Made by a program: the position numbers and the translations under genes
Part shown: in pieces, positions 7,967-12,870 of the stretch
Layout: every line of letters begins with the position of its first letter
How positions within the stretch are numbered: position 1 is the stretch's first letter
The notes under the pieces: generated by a model
What the model was told of the DNA's origin: nothing
The model's input: only the letters and a program-made list of their open reading frames with translations
Databases searched by the model: none
From: an uncultured Clostridia bacterium
Lineage (GTDB): Bacteria > Bacillota > Clostridia > Tissierellales > Peptoniphilaceae
Length of the DNA: 19,984 bases
Direction of reading: 5' to 3'
NCBI GenBank assembly: GCA_947254025.1
Contig: CAMYBS010000020.1
Span: forward strand, 1-19,984

Positions 7967-8002
7967 TACCAGACTTGGCTTATGGCTGAGTCTGGTATTT
8001 TT
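7967..8002 (+). terminator. Intrinsic terminator of the grd-transporter operon
   Basis: Nine-bp stem TACCAGACT (7967-7975) with AGTCTGGTA (7989-7997), a 13-nt loop, then TTTTT (7998-8002). Confidence 0.92.
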
Positions 8003-8033
8003 ATTTTGCACATTAGCTAAGAAAATATTTTTG

Positions 8034-8062
8034 TTTACTTTTGTGCTTTTTTTTGATAAAAT
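8034..8062 (+). promoter_or_regulatory. Promoter of the Crp/Fnr-family gene
   Basis: TTTACT (8034-8039), 17-bp spacer, TAAAAT (8057-8062), with a TG at 8054-8055 giving an extended -10 (TGATAAAAT). A T-rich stretch fills the spacer. It lies between the terminator at 7967-8002 and the start at 8085. Confidence 0.65.
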
Positions 8063-8084
8063 ATATTAAGAGGAGTACTTATAA

Positions 8085-8735
8085 ATGAGAATTTTGAATT
8101 TTAAACTATTTGAAGGCATATCCAAAAAATCGAAGGCCGAGATAGAAAGCTTAGACATATTGGTAAAGACCTTTGAGTCAGGAGAAAAAGTCTTTAGCAA
8201 AGACTCAGATTTAAAATACGCCATGTTCATAGAAAGTGGCTGCTTAAAAGCGTGCGAGTACAACATAAACGGTAAAGAGATCGTCTCATCCTACTACGTT
8301 GCAGGGGATGCGTTTCCATTCTACCTATACTTTGGTAACACACACGAGCTGCCTTATGACGTCTATGCAACACGAAAGACAACAGTCTACTTCCTACCGC
8401 TTCAAGACTTTGAGAAGATCATGGACACAGACATAGTCCTAACTAAGAACATACTTAAGTTCGTCGCAGAGTACACTTGTTTTAACAAGCTAGTCATAAG
8501 AGCGACACAGTACTCAAAAGTTTCGCAAAGACTTGCCTACTGGATACTGCACCTTGAAGAGGTCGACTACCTCAAGATGCCATCCTCACAAATTATGCTC
8601 TCAGACATACTACGCGTCAACAGACCGAGCCTTAACCAAGAGCTGAAAAAGTTCTCAGAAGACAAAGCCATCAGCGTAGATGGTATGGACATAAGGATAC
8701 TAAACAGAGACTACCTAAGAAAAATCATCGATTAA
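8085..8735 (+). CDS. Crp/Fnr-family transcriptional regulator
   Basis: A 216-residue regulator with an N-terminal cyclic-nucleotide-binding-like beta-roll (residues about 6-115), a long connecting helix (about 118-140) and a C-terminal winged helix-turn-helix (about 166-210). The effector is unknown; three Cys (53, 57, 132) are present but not in the Fnr Fe-S pattern. The recognition segment VNRPSLNQELKKF aligns without gaps to the CRP segment CSRETVGRILKML: the first Arg is kept, the CRP Glu and second Arg are Pro and Gln. It has its own promoter and terminators on both sides, directly after the grd operon, so control of grd and/or arc genes is plausible. The ArcR regulators of ADI operons belong to the same family. 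Start supported by AGAGGAG at 8069-8075. Confidence 0.9.
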   Translation: MRILNFKLFEGISKKSKAEIESLDILVKTFESGEKVFSKDSDLKYAMFIESGCLKACEYNINGKEIVSSYYVAGDAFPFYLYFGNTHELPYDVYATRKTTVYFLPLQDFEKIMDTDIVLTKNILKFVAEYTCFNKLVIRATQYSKVSQRLAYWILHLEEVDYLKMPSSQIMLSDILRVNRPSLNQELKKFSEDKAISVDGMDIRILNRDYLRKIID

Positions 8736-8746
8736 TAAATATTCAG

Positions 8747-8772
8747 AAGGAGTGTTAATTCACTCCTTTTTT
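8747..8772 (+). terminator. Intrinsic terminator after the regulator
   Basis: AAGGAGTG (8747-8754), 6-nt loop, CACTCCTT (8761-8768), T run to 8772. The 3' arm and T tract are the beginning of a 32-bp unit that is duplicated downstream. Confidence 0.88.
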
Positions 8773-8824
8773 GTTTAGAATGAATTAGCCGTCACTCCTT
8801 TTTTGTTTAGAATGAATTAGCCGT
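8761..8824. repeat. Exact 32-bp tandem duplication
   Basis: Bases 8761-8792 are repeated without mismatch at 8793-8824. The unit begins with CACTCCTTTTTTG, the 3' arm and T tract of the preceding terminator, and ends with ATTAGCCGT. The absence of any mismatch points to a recent duplication. Confidence 0.95.
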
Positions 8825-8865
8825 GGGTATATATGGGGTGAAAGAATTTAAGGAGGGATATTATT

Positions 8866-9096
8866 ATGAAAGACATTACAGTTTATACAAGCACAACTTG
8901 TTCATTCTGCCACATGGTGAAGGATTACCTAGACAGCAAAGGATTAAAATACACAGAAAAGAACATCGCAGAAGACAAAGAAGCTAGGATGGAAATGATG
9001 AAGATGGGCTTCACAGGCGTTCCAGTTGTAATTATAGGTGATGAAAAGATCCTTGGCTACGACAAAGCAAAGATCGACGCAGCATTAGAAGGCTAA
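8866..9096 (+). CDS. Glutaredoxin family protein
   Basis: Small cytoplasmic dithiol oxidoreductase, 76 residues, of the glutaredoxin/NrdH-like group. The redox motif C12-S-F-C15 follows the first beta strand (ITVYTSTT), and the cis-proline segment TGVPVVIIGDE (near 49) and the GYD end motif are present. The ribosome binding site AAGGAGGG is close to the ATG. It is transcribed alone between terminators. Possible jobs include reducing partner enzymes such as ribonucleotide reductase; a link to the grd system, which needs thiol reductant, is only positional. Confidence 0.9.
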   Translation: MKDITVYTSTTCSFCHMVKDYLDSKGLKYTEKNIAEDKEARMEMMKMGFTGVPVVIIGDEKILGYDKAKIDAALEG

Positions 9097-9106
9097 GATA
9101 TTTATT

Positions 9107-9138
9107 AAAGTATGTACCACGTTGTGCATACTTTTTTT
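9107..9138 (+). terminator. Intrinsic terminator after glutaredoxin
   Basis: AAAGTATG (9107-9114) pairs with CATACTTT (9127-9134), extended inward by three pairs including one wobble, then T's to 9138. Confidence 0.9.
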
Positions 9139-9153
9139 ATGCCTCTTATATGG

Positions 9154-9195
9154 ACTCGAAGAAAAAAGGTGGAAACCCACCGAAATTCTTCGAGT
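9154..9195. repeat. Two-tier inverted repeat
   Basis: Outer arms ACTCGAAGAA (9154-9163) and TTCTTCGAGT (9186-9195) are perfectly complementary over 10 bp. Inside, GGTGG (9168-9172) and CCACC (9177-9181) form a second stem with a 4-nt loop, separated from the outer one by a symmetric purine-only internal loop (AAAA opposite GAAA). No T tract follows on either side, so it is not an ordinary terminator. It ends 15 nt before the extended -10 of the methyltransferase gene. Confidence 0.85.
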
Positions 9196-9209
9196 TATGA
9201 TTAAAATTA

Positions 9210-9218
9210 TGATATAAT
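9210..9218 (+). promoter_or_regulatory. Extended -10 promoter of the methyltransferase gene
   Basis: TGATATAAT is an exact TGn extended -10 with consensus TATAAT (9213-9218). No good -35 is seen; the expected position falls on the right arm of the inverted repeat. Confidence 0.65.
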
Positions 9219-9245
9219 TATAAAAAATAAACATAAGGAGGACTT

Positions 9246-9863
9246 ATGCTAGACAAATTTGGTTTTGATTTGTGGGCTCAGGATTACGACAAAACTGTTG
9301 AAATATCTGAGAGTGGGGACGAATATCCATTCGCTGGATATAAAGATGTTCTTGCATACATCTATAACGCAGTAAGAACTATGAAGGCAAAAAAAGTTCT
9401 TGACATAGGCTTTGGAACGGCAGTTTTATCAAAGAAGCTTTATGACGATGGCGTTGAGATACACGGTCAAGACTTTTCCAAGAATATGCTTGAGATAGCA
9501 CAAAAAAAGATGCCAAAGGCAAAATTATATGAAGACGACTTCACAAAAGCTATTGACAAGGAGATATTAAGTGAGAAATATGATGCGATAGTCGCGACAT
9601 ATTCACTTCATCACATAATTGACTCTGAGAAAAAAGATTTTTTAAAGGCTTTACTTAGCCTTCTTAATGATGGTGGTAAAATTTTTATTGGCGACGTTAG
9701 CTTTGTGGACCTTGCATCATTAGAATCTTGCAAAGAAGAGTCGATAGATTATTGGGATGATGACGAGCACTACCTTGTTTATGAGAGCCTCAAGAAAGAC
9801 TTTCCAAAGGCAATTTTTGAAAAAATAAGTTTTTGCTCAGGAGTTTTGATTTTAGAAAAATAG
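9246..9863 (+). CDS. Class I SAM-dependent methyltransferase
   Basis: A 205-residue soluble methyltransferase with a Rossmann-like fold. SAM-binding motif I is VLDIGFGTA (residues 51-59), motif II the acidic end HGQDFS (residues 73-78, Asp76), and motif IV region AIVATYSLHHI (near 114-124), followed by LLNDGGKIFIGD (motif VI). It resembles the YrrT/UbiE-like small-molecule methyltransferases of Firmicutes, but the substrate cannot be read from the sequence. AAGGAGG (9235-9241) lies 4 nt before the ATG. It is monocistronic, with its own extended -10 promoter and terminator. Confidence 0.88.
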   Translation: MLDKFGFDLWAQDYDKTVEISESGDEYPFAGYKDVLAYIYNAVRTMKAKKVLDIGFGTAVLSKKLYDDGVEIHGQDFSKNMLEIAQKKMPKAKLYEDDFTKAIDKEILSEKYDAIVATYSLHHIIDSEKKDFLKALLSLLNDGGKIFIGDVSFVDLASLESCKEESIDYWDDDEHYLVYESLKKDFPKAIFEKISFCSGVLILEK

Positions 9864-9873
9864 TTTTTACATT

Positions 9874-9905
9874 TGGTCCATGGCAGTGCTATGGGCCATT
9901 TTATT
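9874..9905 (+). terminator. Intrinsic terminator after the methyltransferase
   Basis: An 11-bp stem (9874-9884 with 9888-9898, two G-T wobbles) closes a 3-nt loop and is followed by TTTTATT. It lies 10 nt after the stop codon. Confidence 0.88.
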
Positions 9906-9957
9906 TCTTACAAAATAGTAACAATTAATGAAAATCCCTTCGCAGTGTGCTTTATTG

Positions 9958-9966
9958 TGATATACT
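9958..9966 (+). promoter_or_regulatory. Extended -10 promoter of the lipoprotein gene
   Basis: TGATATACT matches TGn plus a near-consensus -10 (TATACT, 9961-9966). No recognisable -35. It is about 20 nt before the start codon. Confidence 0.55.
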
Positions 9967-9986
9967 ATATACAAGGAAGTGATGAT

Positions 9987-10724
9987 ATGAAAAAGTTTTT
10001 ACTTATATTAATGATTTTAGCAATGCTAACAAGTGCCTTTGCGTGTCAAAAGCCAAATGAGATGCCAAAGGAAAAAAGCGAAGCAAACGAAACAAATGAA
10101 ACAAATGAAGCAAATGAAATAGACGAGCCAGATAGAACTGATGAGGGAGCTCTAATCCCAGCTGTTATGCTTGACGGCAAATTATACAAGGATACTGGCT
10201 GTTTAAATAATCTAGTTACTTGCGGCACCATGGACGGCAAGATCGACAAAGTCGTTCCTACAAATGAGTTTCCAAAGAACGATGGCGAGTCAAATTTTGA
10301 CAAGTGCGAGTACCAATATTCTGACGAGGGCTTTTTAACTGTTAAGTACGATGACAAATACCTTTTGTTCTCGACTGGAGACAATTGGAGCGAAACTAAA
10401 AAATATGTTGCAAATTTTACAGGAACTGTAGAAGAAGTAGTTTGTGACGAGGATACAAAGGATGCTACTATGCTTAGAATAAAAGATATTGAGGTGCCTC
10501 GAGAGTTCAAATATGTTTTCGGTAAAAATACTGAGTATCCAAATCCAGTCTTAGTAAAGCTTGATAATGTAGTCGTTCAAAAGGACAGAGAGCCGGTTGA
10601 TCCTAAAGATATTGAAGGCAAAAAAGTCACAGTCTACTTCGACGGCACAGCTCACAACACAGAGCTGACATCAAGCGCATTAATTACCATCGATTCAGCT
10701 TATGAAGTAGAAGTTCTAGACTAA
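9987..10724 (+). CDS. Putative lipoprotein of unknown function
   Basis: A 245-residue protein with a lipoprotein-type signal peptide: MKK, a hydrophobic stretch, then TSAFAC with the likely lipidated Cys20. The residue at -3 is Ala rather than the usual Leu, so the lipobox is slightly atypical. Residues about 30-55 form a low-complexity hydrophilic linker with an ETNETNEANE repeat, typical of surface lipoproteins. The rest is a mixed alpha/beta domain of unknown function. Its C-terminal part (GKKVTVYFDG... followed by ITIDSAYEVEVL) resembles small OB-like lipoprotein domains such as DUF3221, but only weakly. The frame is open from 9873, but that would start inside the preceding terminator; AAGGAAG (9973-9979) and the signal peptide support the ATG at 9987. 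Confidence 0.8.
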   Translation: MKKFLLILMILAMLTSAFACQKPNEMPKEKSEANETNETNEANEIDEPDRTDEGALIPAVMLDGKLYKDTGCLNNLVTCGTMDGKIDKVVPTNEFPKNDGESNFDKCEYQYSDEGFLTVKYDDKYLLFSTGDNWSETKKYVANFTGTVEEVVCDEDTKDATMLRIKDIEVPREFKYVFGKNTEYPNPVLVKLDNVVVQKDREPVDPKDIEGKKVTVYFDGTAHNTELTSSALITIDSAYEVEVLD

Positions 10725-10734
10725 GCACTGAGAC

Positions 10735-10775
10735 TTACACTTGATTTACATGTGTAATAGATGTATAATATACAT
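10735..10775. promoter_or_regulatory. Promoter with overlapping inverted repeats, antitoxin gene
   Basis: TTGATT (10741-10746), 17-bp spacer, TATAAT (10764-10769) is the best-formed promoter in the window. Symmetric elements overlie it: TTACAC (10735-10740) with GTGTAA (10752-10757), the nested TTACA-TG-TGTAA (10746-10757), and ATGTAT-AAT-ATACAT (10761-10775) centred on the -10. Type II antitoxins usually repress their own promoter by binding such sites. Confidence 0.65.
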
Positions 10776-10789
10776 GAGGAAGTGAGAAT

Positions 10790-11017
10790 ATGTCAAAAAG
10801 TAATTTAACAATATCGATGGATAAGAATGATAAGGAAAAATTTATAAACTTAGTTGATGAACTTGGACTAAACGTATCGACAGCTATCAACCTGTTTGTA
10901 AAGCAATCAATTAGAGAGAATGCTTTGCCACTAAATTTAAAGCTAAATAATACAGAAAAGATAAGTGAAGACATTATGAATGAATACGATGAAGCATTTA
11001 GGGAGCTTTCAAAGTGA
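10790..11017 (+). CDS. RelB/DinJ-family antitoxin, apparently without a partner toxin
   Basis: A 75-residue protein with the ribbon-helix-helix N-terminus of RelB/DinJ antitoxins: a strand (NLTISMDKND) and two helices (KEKFINLVDELGLNVSTAINLFVKQSIRENALPLNL), where the AINLFVKQSIRENALP segment is the family hallmark. The C-terminal tail (about 52-75) would wrap the toxin. These genes are normally followed, often with a short overlap, by a RelE/YafQ-type toxin gene. Here only a 13-codon frame overlaps the stop and the next gene is an unrelated membrane protein, so the antitoxin looks orphaned. It has its own promoter with symmetric sites. Confidence 0.85.
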   Translation: MSKSNLTISMDKNDKEKFINLVDELGLNVSTAINLFVKQSIRENALPLNLKLNNTEKISEDIMNEYDEAFRELSK

Positions 11018-11055
11018 TTTATGTGAGTATAGATGAAGTAGAGATTTTAAACTAA
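11014..11055 (+). pseudogene. Possible vestige of a partner toxin gene (13 codons)
   Basis: A GTG at 11014-11016 overlaps the antitoxin stop (GTGA), the layout of a coupled toxin gene. The frame ends at TAA (11053-11055) after only 13 residues (VIYVSIDEVEILN). No toxin family is recognisable in so short a peptide. It may be a truncated start of a toxin gene or chance. Confidence 0.25.
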
Positions 11056-11056
11056 G

Positions 11057-11665
11057 ATGGAAAGTATAAAAAACATTTTCAAGGAGCGATTGGGTGACAA
11101 GGTCATACGAAGAAATCTACTTCTAAGCCTGATATACTTAGCAGTCACTGGACTTATCTATATCATAACTAAGCTCACTGGACTAATTTTTTCAGTAAAC
11201 TTAGGCTTCATACACATAACATTTCCAGGGCTTTGCTTCGGTCTTACCTTGCTAGCTGCAGCGTGGATAATTTATGCTCTATCACTCATTTTAAATACAA
11301 ATAAAAAACTATTTGTCAAAGTAATAATTGCGTTAATAATTGCGGTAGTAGTTTTATTTACGGCATGTGTAGGCCTTTTTATCGGTTTTGGCTCCAATGA
11401 ATACTACGAATTTACTTCAGACGATGGTAAAAACACAGCCGTTATAAGCGAATATAACTTTTTATTTAGTACGACACTTGATATGTATAAAAGAGAAAAC
11501 ATATTTTTCATCCGTAAGATTAAGGACGATTTCTACACAAACGACCAAGGTTATGTCTTGGGCAGTGATGCCTGTGAAACAGAGTGGAACGGAGCTGTGT
11601 TTAAGATTGAAATTCACCAAAGGTTTGGACCGTATAATTATGAATACAATTTAAATGACTATTAA
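11057..11665 (+). CDS. Membrane protein of unknown function
   Basis: A 202-residue protein with three predicted membrane helices at about residues 20-45, 56-79 and 86-112, followed by a soluble C-terminal domain of about 90 residues (YYEFTSDDGKNTAVISEY onward) that by the count of helices and positive residues is probably outside. I do not recognise the family. The ATG lies 2 nt after the 13-codon vestigial frame and lacks a convincing ribosome binding site, so expression may depend on coupling to the upstream antitoxin transcript, or the start may be misassigned. It ends at a terminator. Confidence 0.7.
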   Translation: MESIKNIFKERLGDKVIRRNLLLSLIYLAVTGLIYIITKLTGLIFSVNLGFIHITFPGLCFGLTLLAAAWIIYALSLILNTNKKLFVKVIIALIIAVVVLFTACVGLFIGFGSNEYYEFTSDDGKNTAVISEYNFLFSTTLDMYKRENIFFIRKIKDDFYTNDQGYVLGSDACETEWNGAVFKIEIHQRFGPYNYEYNLNDY

Positions 11666-11666
11666 C

Positions 11667-11690
11667 GGCTTTCATATGAGAGCCCTTTTT
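11667..11690 (+). terminator. Terminator after the membrane protein
   Basis: GGCTTTC (11667-11673), loop ATAT, GAGAGCC (11678-11684) with one G-T wobble, then CTTTTT. Identical over 25 nt to the terminator at 12736-12760. Confidence 0.88.
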
Positions 11691-11692
11691 CG

Positions 11693-11721
11693 TTGCAAAT
11701 ATTTCGTATATATGCTAAAAT
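11693..11721 (+). promoter_or_regulatory. Promoter of the TlpA-like gene
   Basis: TTGCAA (11693-11698), 17-bp spacer, TAAAAT (11716-11721) preceded by TGC, giving an extended -10. A second TATAAT at 11737-11742 lacks a good -35. Confidence 0.65.
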
Positions 11722-11756
11722 TTAATTAAGTAAACTTATAATACAGGAGGGAGAAA

Positions 11757-12728
11757 ATGAAAAAGAAAATTTCACTACTACTAGCAATACTTATGCTAGT
11801 GACACTTATGCCTATGTCAATGGCGGCGAGTAAAGAGAAGGCTGTGATGAGCACACAAAAGTTTACACTTAACGGCAAGAGCATAAATGCCGCTGCCTAC
11901 ATCATTGGCGGTAAAAACTACCTAAAGCTTCGTGACATGGCAGCCTTACTTAATGGCAAGAAGGCACAGTTCAATGTTGGCTACGACTCAGAAAGAGGGC
12001 TTGTTAAGCTTGAGCTAGCTAAACCATACAAAAAATTAGCAAGTGACTTAAAGCCTATAGCAAGTAAAGAAGCCACTGCTACTATGCAAGATATGAATCT
12101 AGTTGTAGATGGCAAGGAAAGAAAGCTTAGATCAGCTCTTATCTCTGGCAGTAACTACATCGAGCTAAGGAGTTTCTCAGACTTAGTGGGCTTTAAACTT
12201 GACTATGACGAAGAAAGTAGAACAGTTATTATAAAGTCTGAAAAGCTTAAGAAGGAGTGCAAGCTTAAGTTCGACCTTGAAGACTTCGACGGCAATAAGA
12301 TTAATATTGCTGATATACTCTCTGAGCACGACTATACCTTTGTTAATGTTTGGGGAACTTTCTGCGGTCCATGCAGAAACGAGATGCCAGAGCTTGCTAA
12401 GCTTGGCGAAGACTACAAGGATAAGGTAGGCTTCATCGGCATAGTTAGAGATATAAAGCCGCTTATGGACTCATCATCTAGCACAGATAAGAACATTAGA
12501 GACTTAACTATAAGTGATGCAAAAAACATACTTGGCAAAGCAAACGCTAAGTTTAAAAACTATGTTTCTACACAAGAAGCTAAAGCCTTCCTAGACACAC
12601 TAATCACAGGTCTACCTACTAGCTTCATCATAGATAGCGAGGGCAATGTTGTTGATACTTTAATTGGTGCTTCAGCATATGGCAACTACGAAAGATACAA
12701 AAGAGCTATAGACAAGTTTATTGAATAA
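11757..12728 (+). CDS. Secreted TlpA/ResA-like thiol-disulfide protein with copper-amine-oxidase-like N-terminal domain
   Basis: A 323-residue exported protein. Residues 1-23 are a signal peptide (MKKK, hydrophobic core, SMAA). Residues about 33-160 contain two beta-rich subrepeats (each with LNGK/VDGK, then NYLKLRDM or NYIELRSF, then a YD(S/E)E segment) of the copper amine oxidase N-terminal type, a stalk-like domain common in secreted Clostridia proteins. Residues about 170-323 are a TlpA/ResA thioredoxin fold with WGTFCGPCRNEMPEL (C203-G-P-C206) and the cis-Pro loop GLPTS (Pro287). It would act outside the membrane in disulfide reduction or isomerisation; an isolated Cys168 lies at the domain boundary. 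GGAGGGAG precedes the ATG. No cytochrome-maturation or CcdA-type partner gene is adjacent. Confidence 0.88.
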   Translation: MKKKISLLLAILMLVTLMPMSMAASKEKAVMSTQKFTLNGKSINAAAYIIGGKNYLKLRDMAALLNGKKAQFNVGYDSERGLVKLELAKPYKKLASDLKPIASKEATATMQDMNLVVDGKERKLRSALISGSNYIELRSFSDLVGFKLDYDEESRTVIIKSEKLKKECKLKFDLEDFDGNKINIADILSEHDYTFVNVWGTFCGPCRNEMPELAKLGEDYKDKVGFIGIVRDIKPLMDSSSSTDKNIRDLTISDAKNILGKANAKFKNYVSTQEAKAFLDTLITGLPTSFIIDSEGNVVDTLIGASAYGNYERYKRAIDKFIE

Positions 12729-12734
12729 TAGATA

Positions 12735-12759
12735 GGGCTTTCATATGAGAGCCCTTTTT
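12735..12759 (+). terminator. Terminator after the TlpA-like gene
   Basis: GGGCTTTC (12735-12742), loop ATAT, GAGAGCCC (12747-12754), TTTTT. Nearly the same element as at 11667-11690. Confidence 0.9.
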
Positions 12760-12794
12760 CATATCCCACCCATGTTTATGCTTTAGCCACTTCG

Positions 12795-12822
12795 TAAAGA
12801 CTACTCACGTCTTTATTTTTTT
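12795..12822 (+). terminator. Second terminator before dnaX
   Basis: TAAAGAC (12795-12801), 7-nt loop, GTCTTTA (12809-12815), then seven T's (12816-12822). It is just upstream of the dnaX promoter and would back up the first. Confidence 0.75.
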
Positions 12823-12831
12823 ATATTTTTG

Positions 12832-12840
12832 TGATATAAT
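12832..12840 (+). promoter_or_regulatory. Extended -10 promoter of the dnaX operon
   Basis: TGATATAAT, identical to the element in front of the methyltransferase gene, with a consensus TATAAT at 12835-12840 and no clear -35 in the T-rich sequence upstream. Confidence 0.65.
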
Positions 12841-12870
12841 ACTTATAACTGTATATAAAGGAGGCAAGGG

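Noticed and set aside
9873..9986. Longer lipoprotein ORF starting at 9873
   Set aside because: This extension lies on the preceding terminator hairpin and would bury the signal peptide; the ATG at 9987 has a Shine-Dalgarno and a proper N-terminus.
11057..11665. Membrane protein as the toxin partner of the RelB/DinJ antitoxin
   Set aside because: It is a 202-residue three-helix membrane protein with a large soluble domain, unlike RelE/YafQ-type toxins; the link is positional only.
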